A DNA stretch of 64,000 nucleotides from Gordonia liuliyuniae (GCF_021739025.1 NZ_JAKKOT010000005.1:124001-188000); one strand, 5' to 3'; shown: positions 10,301 to 18,875, counted from the stretch's first letter. Translations and numbers: made by a program. The notes: generated from the sequence alone by a model not told the origin.

Positions 10301-10731
10301 ACGACGCCACGCTCCACATCTCGGACTCGACGCTGATCGTCCAACCGCACATCGCCGTCCGCCAGCGCGAGGACGAGGTACGGCAGGCCGGAAACGCCGA
10401 CAGTGCGTCCGATACCGAACAGGACGACACCGGCGACCGCGCAGGCGGGGCGGGCGGAGCCGGCGCATCCTCCGGCGACGACACCCGCCGCGCCGACGAC
10501 ACGCGACGCCGCTTCTTCGGTTCGATCGCGCTCGACAGCACGTTCCCCGCCAAGAACTTCAACGAGCTGTACACCGAAGTGCTCAGTCATCTCGCAGGCG
10601 ACGGACGCCTGGAGATCCGCCTCGAAGTGACCGCGGAGAACCCGAGTGGATTCAGCGACCGCACCAGACGCACCGTCTCCGAGAACTCTCGCGTGCTCGG
10701 GTTCGATCAAGCCGAGTTCGAAGAGCGCTGA
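7354..10731 (+). CDS. Swt1-like HEPN and DUF499 ATPase of a predicted defence cluster
   Basis: 1125 residues from GTG. Residues about 1-130 resemble the Swt1-family HEPN domain (LDVRNRYAHHEPF near 110), a helical module found in many RNA-targeting and toxin proteins; the Rx4-6H catalytic pattern of active HEPN RNases is only partly matched by RNRYAHH. The DUF499 ATPase follows: Walker A NFGGGKTHSM (about 260) and Walker B AVILIDEW (about 370). The last 250 residues include a low-complexity Gly/Ala/Asp linker (about 1005-1050) before a small conserved-looking C-terminal domain. DUF499 proteins co-occur with DUF1156 methylases and SNF2 helicases. It probably couples ATP hydrolysis to substrate control or effector activation; the exact role is unknown. 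It is the last defence gene before the conserved chromosomal block. Confidence 0.88.
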   Translation: MAVSNRDRIHTAFELLGPALNTFLDEAVGAELTAQGFDGGWIEILRAVKAPNAHSDKKFSPLDPYDSLRMVTDSVPYKFKRGWDPIGKRLSRADTGRATQLLDVRNRYAHHEPFSNDDATYDLDTCHRFLLAIGAPKEAAEVAKLRDDVRAIGARQADDRAARKQPSLQAGSDNLPAWREVISPHPDIQSDQFNAAEFAADLYTVANKSGRHKSEYTDPAEFFGRTYLTEGLRDLITRNVARLTGDANASPVVNLQTNFGGGKTHSMLALWHLASGESSSTFGDDVAPLAQPLDSLPHGVRRVALVGNQMVPGRENDEAGRPNIRTMWGELAWQLGGQDAYEIVSAADRSSTNPGSSLRELFEAYSPAVILIDEWVAYARQLVHATGLPAGDFDTQFTFAQTLTEAARATPGIQVVISIPASANADDGDDVNDEEVGGEYGREALYRLKNVVGRTADQWQPANAHESFEIVRRRIFSAPDADASATINNVAKLTVDFYRKHHTDFPAEVRDSQYIDRIKQCYPIHPELFDRLYQDWSTLDRFQRTRGVLQLMNKVVGTLWRTQDSSALIMPGTVPLGDADVVSEITKYLGDEFKAIITTDVAGTESVPYRTDKDNEYFGKRGVSQRLARSVFIAATPGLHTAHKGAEKSRIFLGAALPGDVPGSFHSALDALTGASTYLYTESSRYWYDTQANITRAARDHAAGLSPADVWAEVERRLTAQRKSTKDQVFAGIHVFPDSSDVPDETDARLVVVPMKYTHTARSGQLTAVPWATDLIAQRGNAIRTYKNSIVFLAAEEKRVDELDDAVRTHLAWKHVADSADDLGLGGQQTKQAIERRGASDDIVDSRLLETYTWALYPEQADGESTYRIETSSVTGSSDDLYLRTSTKLGDVIASTRASATIALDLTGKLASAWTSGHLHVGQLLRYYATYPYLARLRHREVLINGLYSVADDPITWQQYGFAFADEYDETTSSYVGLHLPTDDATLHISDSTLIVQPHIAVRQREDEVRQAGNADSASDTEQDDTGDRAGGAGGAGASSGDDTRRADDTRRRFFGSIALDSTFPAKNFNELYTEVLSHLAGDGRLEIRLEVTAENPSGFSDRTRRTVSENSRVLGFDQAEFEER

Positions 10732-10762
10732 CTCACCCGCTCGGCCACGACCGCAATCTCGC

Positions 10763-10768
10763 TATCGT
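10763..10768 (+). promoter_or_regulatory. -10 element of a probable leaderless transcript (GNAT gene)
   Basis: TATCGT lies 7 bases before the GTG at 10776, the spacing expected when transcription starts at the first base of the start codon. Confidence 0.45.
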
Positions 10769-10775
10769 GTACCGG

Positions 10776-11357
10776 GTGAAGTCTCTGATCGTCGGCACCG
10801 TCACCGAATCGACCCGCGCCGAAGCCGTCGCCGCCGTCGCCGCGGCGACGTTCCCGCTCGCGTGCCCGCCGCACTCGAAGCCCGAGAACATCGCGGCCCA
10901 CATCGACGCGCACCTGTCGGCCGACAAGTTCGCCGAGTACATCGCCGACCTGGGAAAACAGGTGCTCGCCGCGCACGACGGCACCGGAGCGATGATCGGC
11001 TATGCGCTGCTCGTCTACGGGCGGCCGGACGATCCGCAGGTTCTCGCCGCTCTCGAATCGGCAGACGACGGAGCGACCGCACTCGCTGCCGACGCCGTCG
11101 CCGAAGTGTCCAAGATGTACGTGCTCCCCGACCATCACGCCGCACGCAACGACGCCAAGCCGGCGCACGCGCTCATGCAGGCGTCCCTCAGCGCCGCCCA
11201 CGAACACGGAGCCGACTACATCTGGCTGGGCGTCAACGAGCTCAACGAACGCGCCCAGAAGTACTACCGCAAAATGGGCTTCACCCAGATCGGGACCAGA
11301 ACGTTCGACATGAACGGAATGGTGGAACACGACCACGTGATGGGGCGGCAACTCTAA
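10776..11357 (+). CDS. GNAT family N-acetyltransferase (Rv2669-like)
   Basis: 193 residues if translation begins at GTG 10776; a GTG at 10767 would add three. The fold signature includes VSKMYVLPDHH (about residue 110), an acetyl-CoA-binding region replaced by ARNDAKPAHALMQASLSAA, and the C-terminal GNAT strand LGVNELNERAQKYYRKMGF, in which N..A..FY-like residues are typical of the superfamily. Substrate is unknown. It marks the first gene of the block that matches M. tuberculosis gene order (next to the AFG1/ZapE gene), so the border with the defence genes falls in the 45 bp upstream. Confidence 0.8.
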   Translation: MKSLIVGTVTESTRAEAVAAVAAATFPLACPPHSKPENIAAHIDAHLSADKFAEYIADLGKQVLAAHDGTGAMIGYALLVYGRPDDPQVLAALESADDGATALAADAVAEVSKMYVLPDHHAARNDAKPAHALMQASLSAAHEHGADYIWLGVNELNERAQKYYRKMGFTQIGTRTFDMNGMVEHDHVMGRQL

Positions 11358-11370
11358 GGTCGAGGCTCTG

Positions 11371-11418
11371 CTCAACCAACAGGGCACTCGACCAACAGGG
11401 CACTCACCCAGCAGAACA
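11371..11418. repeat. 16-bp tandem repeat, 3 copies, at a convergent junction
   Basis: Units start at 11371, 11387 and 11403 (CTCAACCAACAGGGCA, CTCGACCAACAGGGCA, then a diverged copy). The array fills the gap between the GNAT stop (11357) and the zapE stop (11424). It ends just short of the zapE stop codon. Confidence 0.85.
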
Positions 11419-11423
11419 GCCCC

Positions 11424-12443
11424 CTACGCGTCGGCCTCCGCGAAACGGGACAGCGCGAGCAGACGCGACGTGGCCCGCAGATACTTCTTGCGGTAACCGC
11501 CCGCAACCATCTCCGGGGGGAAGATCTCGTCGAGCTTCACACCCGACACGCTGACCGGGATCTCCGCGTCGTACAGGCGGTCGGCGAGCGCGACGAGACG
11601 CAGAGCAACAGCCTGGTCGGCTGCCGGCCGCAGATCCTCGATGCAGACCAGGGTGACACCGTCGACCAGCGACTTGTACTTCGACGGATGCAGCTTGGCC
11701 AGGTGCGCGACGAGATCGTCGTACCGGTCGAGAGTGGCGCCCTCGGTGGCGGCGGCCAACTCCTCGAGCGCGGTGTCGCTCGACGGCTCCGGCGCGGGCG
11801 GAAGGTCACGGTGACGGTAGTCGGGGCCGTCCACTCGGATCGTCTCGAAGATCGCCGACAGCTTCTGGATCTCGCGGAGAAAGTCCTGCGCGGCGAAGCG
11901 GCCTTCACCGAGCTGACCCGGCAGGGTGTTCGACGTCGCGACGATCGACACGCCACGCGCGACGAGTTCGGTCAGCAGACGCGAGACGACCATCGTGTCG
12001 CCCGGATCGTCGAGTTCGAACTCGTCGATGCACAGCACGCTGTGGTCGGCGAGACGATCCAGCGCGTCGAGATAACCGAGGGCGCCGACGACGTTCGTCA
12101 CTTCACCGAACGTCGCGAATGCCTTGGGGCCGGGCATCGAGTGGTAGACCGACGCCAGCAGGTGGGTCTTTCCGACGCCGAAGCCGCCGTCCAGGTAGAG
12201 GCCGATACCTTCCGGCGTCGACGCCTTCCGGAACAGGCCCTTCTTCTTGGCACCGGACCGGACAGTGGACGCCCGTGCGACGAAATCGCGGGCGGCAGCG
12301 ACCGCCGCCGCCTGACTCGGCTCGTTCGGGTCGGGGATGTACGAGTCGAAGCTCACCTCGTCGAACATCCTCGGCGGAACCATTTCACCGATGAGTTGGT
12401 CGGGGGCCAGAACAGGGTTCCGGTCGCTCAGTCGTGCCAGCAT
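11424..12443 (-). CDS. zapE: Cell division protein ZapE / AFG1-family ATPase
   Basis: 339 residues. AFG1/ZapE P-loop protein: Walker A GGFGVGKTHLL (about 118), Walker B VLCIDEFEL (about 165), followed by sensor VATSNTLP (about 197). In proteobacteria ZapE destabilises FtsZ polymers at the closing division ring; the mitochondrial relative handles misfolded membrane proteins. Orthologue by position of Rv2670c. It is divergent from the pyrimidine reductase gene, with 20 bp between starts, so they probably share a control region. A second, more divergent family member lies at 44090-45244. Confidence 0.88.
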   Translation of the reverse strand: MLARLSDRNPVLAPDQLIGEMVPPRMFDEVSFDSYIPDPNEPSQAAAVAAARDFVARASTVRSGAKKKGLFRKASTPEGIGLYLDGGFGVGKTHLLASVYHSMPGPKAFATFGEVTNVVGALGYLDALDRLADHSVLCIDEFELDDPGDTMVVSRLLTELVARGVSIVATSNTLPGQLGEGRFAAQDFLREIQKLSAIFETIRVDGPDYRHRDLPPAPEPSSDTALEELAAATEGATLDRYDDLVAHLAKLHPSKYKSLVDGVTLVCIEDLRPAADQAVALRLVALADRLYDAEIPVSVSGVKLDEIFPPEMVAGGYRKKYLRATSRLLALSRFAEADA

Positions 12444-12463
12444 CCGGTAAGGATATCGACCAC

Positions 12464-13240
12464 ATGGATGATGGCTTCATGTTCCTCATGCAGAAAGCGA
12501 CAGACGTCACAGCGGACGACCTGCCCCGTGTGCTCGCGTTTCCTGATCGCATCGCCCCGACGGTCCGCGCGATGATGATCGCCAGCGTCGACGGTTCGGC
12601 GACGATCGGCCGTCGATCCGGCATGTTGGGCGGCGACGGCGATCACCTCGTCTTCCACACGGTGCGCCGTCTCGCGGACGTGATCGTCGTCGGCGCCCAA
12701 ACCGCGGTCGACGAGGGATACGGCCCAGCAGTGCCGGACGGCGACACCCCGCCCACACCTCTGGTGCTCACCTCGCGCACACTCGCGCTGCCGGACGACT
12801 TCACGACCGTCGCCGCGCCGAACGTGCTCATCGCCACCTGCACTGCGGCGCCCGCCGACGCTCGGAGGCGGCTGACCGCCGCGGGGGCGACGGTCGTCGA
12901 CTGCGGCACCGACGATGTCGACCCGGTGGTCCTCGTCGCCGAACTGGCCTCCCGAGGACTCACGCGCATCGACCTCGAAGGCGGCCCCCGGCTGCTCGCC
13001 GCGTTCGCCGCTGCCGGAGTCCTCGACCAGCTGGTCCTCACCGTCAGCCCGACGCTGGCCCTCGGTGACGCACCTCGGATCGCCCACGGCGCAGCCACGC
13101 CGATCAGAGACCAGGACCTCGCCCTCCCCTTCCGCCTCCCCTACCCGATGCGCGCCACCACTGTCCTCGGCGACCACGAAGGCTTCCTGTACCAACTGTG
13201 GGAGGCCGTGCCCGACTCCGACGCCAACCCCGGTCGGTAG
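12464..13240 (+). CDS. RibD C-terminal-type pyrimidine reductase
   Basis: 258 residues from ATG 12464; the longer frame beginning at 12434 would overlap zapE and was not used. It contains only the reductase (dihydrofolate reductase-like) domain, without the RibD deaminase domain: MMIASVDGSATIG (about 38-50), DVIVVGAQTAVDEGYGP (about 70), and the substrate loop LEGGPRLLAAF (about 178-188). It likely uses NADPH on a pteridine- or riboflavin-precursor-like substrate; the M. tuberculosis equivalent (Rv2671) has been linked to dihydrofolate reductase activity. The stop codon overlaps the -10 of the next gene. Confidence 0.82.
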   Translation: MDDGFMFLMQKATDVTADDLPRVLAFPDRIAPTVRAMMIASVDGSATIGRRSGMLGGDGDHLVFHTVRRLADVIVVGAQTAVDEGYGPAVPDGDTPPTPLVLTSRTLALPDDFTTVAAPNVLIATCTAAPADARRRLTAAGATVVDCGTDDVDPVVLVAELASRGLTRIDLEGGPRLLAAFAAAGVLDQLVLTVSPTLALGDAPRIAHGAATPIRDQDLALPFRLPYPMRATTVLGDHEGFLYQLWEAVPDSDANPGR

Positions 13241-13243
13241 GCT
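13238..13243 (+). promoter_or_regulatory. -10 element of a probable leaderless transcript (lipoprotein hydrolase)
   Basis: TAGGCT lies 7 bases before the ATG at 13251. Its first three bases are also the stop codon of the reductase gene. Confidence 0.45.
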
Positions 13244-13250
13244 CGCGGCT

Positions 13251-14813
13251 ATGCCGTCCACGCTCCGCGCACGACTGTCCGCCGCTCTGCTGGCGGCGAC
13301 CACTGTCACCGTCCTCGCGGCGGGCTGCGCGGTGGGGCCGGACACCGGACCGGACATCGTCCGCGGCGACAACCCCGGCGGCGACACGACGGAAGCGCCG
13401 AAACTCCCCGACCTGACGGTTCCCGAGCACGACCTCAACTGGCGTTCCTGCGGTGACAAGACAGACAGGGCCTACGACGTCGGCGTCCCCGACGGGATCA
13501 CTGTCCAATGCGCGACCTACGACGTCCCCCTGGACTCCGACTCCGACTCCGACGAGACCATCCGCATCGGCGCGATGCGCGCGAGCACCGCGTCGACACC
13601 GAAGCAAGCTCCTCCACTCGTCCTCACCAGCGGAACCGACCTACCGAGCTCCCGCACCCTGCTCGCGCTGGCCGACGGCGACGGAAAGGCCGTTCTCGAC
13701 CGCAACCCCGTCGTGGCCGTCGACTTCCGCGGCACCGGGATCGGCGCGACCGTCGACTGCCTGACGGCCGCGCAGCGCACCGTGATCGCATCGAACGCCG
13801 CAGGCCGCGGACGAGACGTGAAGGCCCGCGCCACCGAGGTCGGGACAGCAGCCCGCGCGGGGGCCGATCTCTGCACCGAGACGCTCTCCCCGAATCAGCT
13901 CGCCTACTCCATCGACGCGGCAGCCAACGACCTCGAAGCTCTCCGCGACCGCTGGGGTGTCGACCGGCTCGGCCTCATCGGCGTCGGCGACGGCTCGTCG
14001 ATCGCGTTGCGGTACGCCGCAGCCCATCCCGACCAAGTGGGGCGCCTCGTCCTCGACTCCCCCGTCGGCTACAACATCCCCGCGCGCGAGAGCGCGGCCG
14101 CGCGCGCCCGCGGCGTCCAGAAGTCACTGACCGCCTTCGCGCAGCGCTGCGCCAACACCGGGTGCGCGCTCGGCAGCAACGCCGCCGGAACGTTGAACCG
14201 CGTCATCACCGCGGGGGCGGCCGACGACCTCGACGGACTGTCCGACAAACAGGTACTCGCCGCCGTCACGACCGCGATCGCACTGGACGACATGTCCCCC
14301 GCCGGCCTCAAGAAGCTCGGCGCAGCGATCGCCGACGCAGGCCGCGGCGACACCGCACCCCTGCGTTCCTACGTGTCCGACGCCGAAGCCCTCCGCGGCA
14401 CCGACGGACGGCTCGTCGGACGGTGCAACGACCTTCGAGGCAGACCCGGTCTGCAGGAGTTGCCCGGCCTCGTCGACGACTGGTCCGACGACGCTGCGAT
14501 GACTGCGGTCACCACCGCTCTCGACCTTGCCGACTGCGACGGGTGGGGCAGCACCGACGCGCCTGCCGCACCCGAATCACTCGCGGTGAACCCGCTGGTC
14601 CTCGTCGGAGCGAACGACCCGTTCAACGGGAGCGCGGTGGTCGACCAACTCACCCAGACGCTGTCCGCGGCGAAAGCGTCGCCGACCGCCGTCACCTGGG
14701 ACGGCCTCGGATTCTCGGTGCTCGCGCACAGCGACTGCGCCGCAGGCGTCCTCGGCGAGTATCTCGGAGCCGAGCCGATGAAGGCGCCCACCGCGCGGTC
14801 GTGTCCGGCGTGA
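13251..14813 (+). CDS. Secreted alpha/beta-hydrolase-fold lipoprotein (Rv2672-like)
   Basis: 520 residues. The N-terminus is a lipoprotein signal peptide: Arg residues, hydrophobic LSAALLAATTVTVL and a lipobox LAAGC (Cys at about 25). Residues 65-500 follow the mycobacterial tripeptidyl-peptidase-like hydrolase layout with an oxyanion region NPVVAVDFRGTG (about 150) and a C-terminal SVLAHSDCAAGV segment with the expected His. The nucleophile elbow reads IGVGDGSS where GxSxG is expected, so the central Ser appears to be Gly unless the neighbouring Ser substitutes. It acts outside the membrane if at all. It sits between ribD-like and aftC as in M. tuberculosis. Confidence 0.82.
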   Translation: MPSTLRARLSAALLAATTVTVLAAGCAVGPDTGPDIVRGDNPGGDTTEAPKLPDLTVPEHDLNWRSCGDKTDRAYDVGVPDGITVQCATYDVPLDSDSDSDETIRIGAMRASTASTPKQAPPLVLTSGTDLPSSRTLLALADGDGKAVLDRNPVVAVDFRGTGIGATVDCLTAAQRTVIASNAAGRGRDVKARATEVGTAARAGADLCTETLSPNQLAYSIDAAANDLEALRDRWGVDRLGLIGVGDGSSIALRYAAAHPDQVGRLVLDSPVGYNIPARESAAARARGVQKSLTAFAQRCANTGCALGSNAAGTLNRVITAGAADDLDGLSDKQVLAAVTTAIALDDMSPAGLKKLGAAIADAGRGDTAPLRSYVSDAEALRGTDGRLVGRCNDLRGRPGLQELPGLVDDWSDDAAMTAVTTALDLADCDGWGSTDAPAAPESLAVNPLVLVGANDPFNGSAVVDQLTQTLSAAKASPTAVTWDGLGFSVLAHSDCAAGVLGEYLGAEPMKAPTARSCPA

Positions 14814-14836
14814 GCGGTCTCGTCGGCAGCATGTAG

Positions 14837-14842
14837 TACGGT
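14837..14842 (+). promoter_or_regulatory. -10 element of a probable leaderless transcript (aftC)
   Basis: TACGGT lies 6 bases before the GTG at 14849. Confidence 0.4.
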
Positions 14843-14848
14843 TCGCGG

Positions 14849-16081
14849 GTGACCGTAGTAGACCGTTACCTGCGCCCGCGCGTTGATCCGACCCGTATCG
14901 GACATCTGATCCTCTGGCCCATCAGCATCATGATGGTGATCCACCGGTCACTGATCCTGGCGGTGAACGGTGCCCGCACCGACGACTTCACCCCGGTCTA
15001 CAACGCGGCGTTGGCGTTCCTCAACCAGCGTGCGGTTTACAACGAGAACTACGAGACGGTCGACCCGCACTACCTGTATCCGCCGTCGGGAACCCTGTTG
15101 ATGTCGCCGATGGCCATCATCGACCCGCAGAACTCGCGGTGGCTGTTCATCGCGATCAGCGTCGTCGTGCTGATCGTGTGCGCGTACCTGTTGACCCGAC
15201 TGTTCGGCTTCGACCACCGCTCGTGGATTTTCCCCGCGCTGATCTTCGCATTCTTCAGCACCGAGACCGTGGCGCACACCCTGATCTTCACGAACTTCAA
15301 CGCGTTCGTTCTCCTCGGCATGCTCGCGTTCATGATGCTGATGCTGCGCAGACAGGATCTGTGGGCCGGTGTCGCGATCGGTCTGACACTCGCCGTCAAA
15401 CCGATCCTCGCGCCGCTCCTGCTGCTCGTCCTGCTGAACCGTCAGTGGAAGATCCTGATCACCGCCGTCGGCGTGCCGCTGGTTCTCAACGTCCTCGCGT
15501 GGCCGTTGTCGAACGACCCGATGGACTTCGTCAAACGCACCTCCCCGTACCTCTTCGAGTCGCGCGACTACTACAACAGTTCCATCACCGGCAACGGAGC
15601 CTACTTCGGCATCGACGGCTGGCTGGTGCTCCTGATGCGGATCGCGTTCGCTCTGATGGCCGTATTCAGCCTGTGGTTCCTGTACCGCTACTACCGGCGC
15701 ACCGACGAGTTGATGTGGCTCGCGACGTCGTCGGGCGTGCTGCTCGGCACGTTCTTCCTCGTCGGCGCCCTCGGCCAGGGCTACTACTCGATGATGTTGT
15801 TCCCGCTGATGATGACTGTCGTCCGCGCCGGATCGGCGGTCCGCAACTGGCCCGCCTGGCTCGGCGCCTACGGGTGCCTGTCGTTCGACGTCTTCTATTC
15901 CAAGGAATGGGAACCTTTCGGCCGCTATCTCGAGTACGGCAAGGTCACGTGGGGCTGGTCGCTGCTGATGATCGCCGTCTTCTGCTCGCTGCTGTTCCGG
16001 TATCTCGACATGCGACGCGACGGAGTGCTCGACGCCGACGCCGACGAACTCGACTCCCGGGAGCCGACAGCCGTCGCGTGA
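14849..16081 (+). CDS. aftC: GT87 family alpha-(1->3)-arabinofuranosyltransferase AftC
   Basis: 410 residues with about nine to ten hydrophobic segments, the GT-C layout of DUF2029/GT87 enzymes. An acidic pair in the first periplasmic loop ([15 protein letters not shown], about residue 40) is the probable catalytic region, followed by [10 protein letters not shown]. AftC adds branching arabinofuranose residues from decaprenyl-phospho-arabinose to arabinogalactan and lipoarabinomannan. The assignment rests on family plus position: it lies next to msrB as Rv2673 does in M. tuberculosis. The alternative is another GT87 mannosyltransferase such as PimE. Its presence supports a mycolata-type cell wall. 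Confidence 0.78.
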   Translation: MTVVDRYLRPRVDPTRIGHLILWPISIMMVIHRSLILAVNGARTDDFTPVYNAALAFLNQRAVYNENYETVDPHYLYPPSGTLLMSPMAIIDPQNSRWLFIAISVVVLIVCAYLLTRLFGFDHRSWIFPALIFAFFSTETVAHTLIFTNFNAFVLLGMLAFMMLMLRRQDLWAGVAIGLTLAVKPILAPLLLLVLLNRQWKILITAVGVPLVLNVLAWPLSNDPMDFVKRTSPYLFESRDYYNSSITGNGAYFGIDGWLVLLMRIAFALMAVFSLWFLYRYYRRTDELMWLATSSGVLLGTFFLVGALGQGYYSMMLFPLMMTVVRAGSAVRNWPAWLGAYGCLSFDVFYSKEWEPFGRYLEYGKVTWGWSLLMIAVFCSLLFRYLDMRRDGVLDADADELDSREPTAVA

Positions 16082-16087
16082 CGCGTC

Positions 16088-16093
16088 TACCCT
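16088..16093 (+). promoter_or_regulatory. -10 element of a probable leaderless transcript (msrB)
   Basis: TACCCT lies 7 bases before the ATG at 16101. Confidence 0.45.
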
Positions 16094-16100
16094 GGGACAT

Positions 16101-16565
16101 ATGACGAACGACGCATCGAACGGAAGCCGAGACTCCGCCCGGCCGACTGACTCAACAGGGCCGACTGACTTCACCGGGCTCACCGACGCCGAGTGGCGTG
16201 AACGTCTGTCGCCAGCCGAATTCCAGGTATTGCGGCAGGCAGGCACCGAACGCCCCTTCACCGGGGAGTACACCGACACCAAGGACGTCGGCGTGTACGA
16301 GTGCCGCGCATGCGGCGCCGAACTGTTCCGCAGCGAGACCAAGTTCGAATCGCACTGCGGATGGCCGTCGTTCTTCACCCCGCTAGCGGGCGACACCGTC
16401 ATCGAACGGCACGACGACTCACTCGGCGCACGCCGAACCGAAGTGCTGTGCGCCAACTGTCACAGCCACCTCGGTCACGTCTTCGCGGGCGAAGGCTACG
16501 ACACGCCCACCGACCTGCGGTACTGCATCAACTCGATCAGCCTGCGGCTCGCGCCGAAGAGCTGA
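16101..16565 (+). CDS. msrB: Peptide-methionine (R)-S-oxide reductase
   Basis: 154 residues. It reduces methionine-R-sulfoxide in proteins. Two zinc-binding CxxC pairs are present ([11 protein letters not shown] about residue 71 and [11 protein letters not shown] about 117). The catalytic region ends in [11 protein letters not shown], with the active Cys in RYCIN. The first 30 residues are not part of the fold and contain a threefold six-residue repeat ([18 protein letters not shown]) encoded by an 18-bp tandem repeat at 16140-16193; the domain proper begins at [16 protein letters not shown]. Confidence 0.95.
   Translation: MTNDASNGSRDSARPTDSTGPTDFTGLTDAEWRERLSPAEFQVLRQAGTERPFTGEYTDTKDVGVYECRACGAELFRSETKFESHCGWPSFFTPLAGDTVIERHDDSLGARRTEVLCANCHSHLGHVFAGEGYDTPTDLRYCINSISLRLAPKS
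16140..16193 (+). repeat. 18-bp in-frame tandem repeat in the msrB N-terminus, 3 copies
   Basis: Units start at 16140, 16158 and 16176; the first two differ at four bases. They encode six-residue repeats outside the catalytic domain. Confidence 0.8.
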
Positions 16566-16650
16566 TCCTCGTTGGTCGGGCGGAGTCGAGACCTCGACTC
16601 CGCCCGATCAGTACGACGAGTCCTTCAGTAGCACGAGCCTGACCGGCACG

Positions 16651-16709
16651 CGGGCAGCACGCGTCAGGGCAGCACTCGTCAGGGCAGCACTCGTCAGGGC
16701 AGCGCGGCG
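16651..16709. repeat. 15-bp tandem repeat spanning the hemQ stop codon, about 4 copies
   Basis: Units CAGGGCAGCACTCGT at 16665-16679 and 16680-16694, a 14-base copy before and a diverged copy after. The hemQ stop (TCA on the plus strand, 16694-16696) sits at a unit boundary, so each copy outside the gene repeats the last codons and the stop. Confidence 0.88.
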
Positions 16710-17389
16710 ACGAGCTTGCCGGGCTCGACGCGAGGGCCGGTGAAGAAGGGGATCTCGACGCGGACGTGATTGCGGGCCTCGGTGGCACGCAGGTCACGCA
16801 TGAGGTCGACGATGCGGTCCAGTTCGGGAGCCTCGAACGCGAGGATCCACTCGTAGTCGCCGAGCGCGAACGCCGGCACTGTGTTGGCGCGCACGTCCTT
16901 GTAGCCGCGGGCGGCCATGCCGTGGTCGGCGAGCATCTTGCGTCGGTCCTCGTCGGGCAGCAAATACCATTCGTACGACCGGACGAACGGGTAGACGCAC
17001 ACGTACGCGCCTGCTTCCTCCCCCGCCATGAACGCCGGGATGTGGCTCTTGTTGAACTCGGCGGGACGGTGCAGCGCCGCACCGCTCCAGAACGGGTCGC
17101 TGGCCCGCCCGAGGATCGTGGTGCGGCGGAACGACGAGTAGGCGGCCTGCAAGGCTTCGATGGTCTCCGCGTGCCACCAGAACATGAAGTCGGCGTCGCC
17201 GCGCATGCCGGCCACATCGTAGACGCCGCGCACGACGACTCCGGTGTCCTCGACTTCGGTGATGAAACGCTCGAAGTCGGCGACGGCCTCGGCGCGGTCC
17301 TCCGGCAGTTCCCCGGCGCGCACGGTGAACACCGAGAACATCAGATAGCGGAGAGTGGAGTTGATTTCTGCGTAATCCAAGCGGCTCAT
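16694..17389 (-). CDS. hemQ: Coproheme decarboxylase HemQ (ChdC)
   Basis: 231 residues, chlorite-dismutase-like fold. It converts Fe-coproporphyrin III to haem b by two oxidative decarboxylations in the Gram-positive haem pathway. The catalytic Tyr region is [14 protein letters not shown] (about 134-147), and the proximal His is in [13 protein letters not shown] (about 158). There is no distal Arg typical of true chlorite dismutases in an obvious position. It lies at the end of a minus-strand run hemE-hemY-hemQ, separated from hemY by 37 bp. Confidence 0.93.
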   Translation of the reverse strand: MSRLDYAEINSTLRYLMFSVFTVRAGELPEDRAEAVADFERFITEVEDTGVVVRGVYDVAGMRGDADFMFWWHAETIEALQAAYSSFRRTTILGRASDPFWSGAALHRPAEFNKSHIPAFMAGEEAGAYVCVYPFVRSYEWYLLPDEDRRKMLADHGMAARGYKDVRANTVPAFALGDYEWILAFEAPELDRIVDLMRDLRATEARNHVRVEIPFFTGPRVEPGKLVAALP

Positions 17390-17426
17390 ACTCCCATCGT
17401 GCCACCGCTCGGATACCGCATCGCCG

Positions 17427-18875
17427 TCAGGTGAGGGCGTTCACGTGTGCGGCCAGCGTCGCCGCGGCGTCGCGCGCAGTCCCGATACAGGCCGGCACCC
17501 CGACCCCCCGGTAGCCGGAGCCTGCGACCGCGATCCCGGCAGGGAGCGAGGCCACGCCGGCCGCCATCGCCGCCAGATGTCCCGGGCGGTAGTGCGGGAG
17601 CCCCGTCGGCCACCGTTGTACTGCGGCTTCGACGACGTCGGGCGCAGCGAGGCCCGCCGCGCCGAACACGGTCCGGAGATCGGCGGTGGCCGCGGCCACC
17701 AGGTCGTCGTCGGTGTCGACGACGGGCTTGCCGAGCCGGCCGAACGACGCGCGGAGCACCGAACGTCCGCCCGCACCGGCGAGGTGCGGCCATTTACGGC
17801 TGCTGAACGTGATCGCCTTGATCGAGAGGTCTGCGGCGTCCGATGCGACGAGCACACCGGAATGCTGCGGGGTCTCGCCGTCCACCGCGAATGCGACGAC
17901 AGCCGAACCCGCCGCGTCGACGCCGGAGAATGCGGCGCCCGCGTCGGGAGCCGCCGAGCCGAGCAGCGATCCCGCCGTCCACACGGGGACCGCGACGAGC
18001 ACCGCGTCATATCCCGTCGCGTCATATCCCGTCGCGTCATATCCTGTCGCGCCGTATCCTGTCGCGCCGCTCCCTGTTAGCCCGTCCGCACCATCGTGGC
18101 CTGCGACGTCCAGGTCGTAGCGTGCACCGACGCGGTGCACACCGCGCACGACCGCACCGACGTGCAGGTCGGCTCGGGCCGCGTCGACGAGAGCATCCAC
18201 CAGCATGCGGTATCCGCCGCGCAATGCGCCGAACACCGGGCCGGTCCCGGTCGGTCGGGACAGCACATCGCCGACGGCAGCGGTCAACGACGGGGCGCCC
18301 GCGTCGAGGGCGGCAGCGAGCGCCGGAATCGCCTCCCGCAGGCCGAGGTCACGAGCCCGCGCCGAGTACACGCCGCCCAGCATCGGGTCGACGGCTCGGG
18401 CCACGACGACCTCGCCGAACCGATCCGCGACGAGATCGCCGACCGCGACGTCCGCTCCGGGCGTCCACTCCAGCGGTCGATCCTCCTCGGATGCGACGAT
18501 GCGTCGCTGCGCGTCGTCGACGAGACCACCGAGCGCGGCGGGAGTCGCGGGGATCCCCATCAACGCGGGCGACGGAAGGTGGTGGAGGGCTCCCCCCGAC
18601 CACACGGCGGGGCGTAGCGCGCCCGGTGCGACGATGTCGCCGCCGAGCCCGAGTTCGATCACCAGGTCGCGGGCTTCGGGACGTCGGACGATGAACGCTT
18701 CCGCCCCGACGTCCAGGGACCGCCCGCCGACCGTCGCCGACGCGAGGATGCCGCCGGGCGCCTCATCGGCGCAGAAGACGTCGATTCGGGTCTCGTCGCC
18801 GAGCAGGCGACGCAGGTCGTAGGCGCCGGTCAGTCCGGAGACACCGGCGCCGACGACCGCGACCCGCACGGTCAC
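17427..18875 (-). CDS. hemY: Coproporphyrinogen III / protoporphyrinogen oxidase
   Basis: 482 residues, FAD-dependent. The N-terminal dinucleotide site is [20 protein letters not shown] (residues 5-24), and the C-terminal FAD segment is [24 protein letters not shown]. In the coproporphyrin pathway with HemQ this enzyme oxidises coproporphyrinogen III to coproporphyrin III (also named cgoX). Oddly, residues about 266-292 are an in-frame repeat rich in [11 protein letters not shown], encoded by a 15-bp tandem repeat (18004-18078), which lengthens a loop. The start overlaps the hemE stop by 4 bp, indicating translational coupling. Confidence 0.9.
   Translation of the reverse strand: MTVRVAVVGAGVSGLTGAYDLRRLLGDETRIDVFCADEAPGGILASATVGGRSLDVGAEAFIVRRPEARDLVIELGLGGDIVAPGALRPAVWSGGALHHLPSPALMGIPATPAALGGLVDDAQRRIVASEEDRPLEWTPGADVAVGDLVADRFGEVVVARAVDPMLGGVYSARARDLGLREAIPALAAALDAGAPSLTAAVGDVLSRPTGTGPVFGALRGGYRMLVDALVDAARADLHVGAVVRGVHRVGARYDLDVAGHDGADGLTGSGATGYGATGYDATGYDATGYDAVLVAVPVWTAGSLLGSAAPDAGAAFSGVDAAGSAVVAFAVDGETPQHSGVLVASDAADLSIKAITFSSRKWPHLAGAGGRSVLRASFGRLGKPVVDTDDDLVAAATADLRTVFGAAGLAAPDVVEAAVQRWPTGLPHYRPGHLAAMAAGVASLPAGIAVAGSGYRGVGVPACIGTARDAAATLAAHVNALT
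18004..18078 (-). repeat. 15-bp in-frame tandem repeat inside hemY, 5 copies
   Basis: Units GCGTCATATCCCGTC begin at 18004, 18019, 18034, 18049 and 18064, with the last two diverging. They encode Gly-Tyr-Asp-Ala-Thr-type repeats. Confidence 0.9.

Noticed and set aside
18004-18078. Frameshift or assembly error in hemY
   Set aside because: The 15-bp units keep the frame and the FAD motifs before and after are intact, so it is an in-frame expansion.
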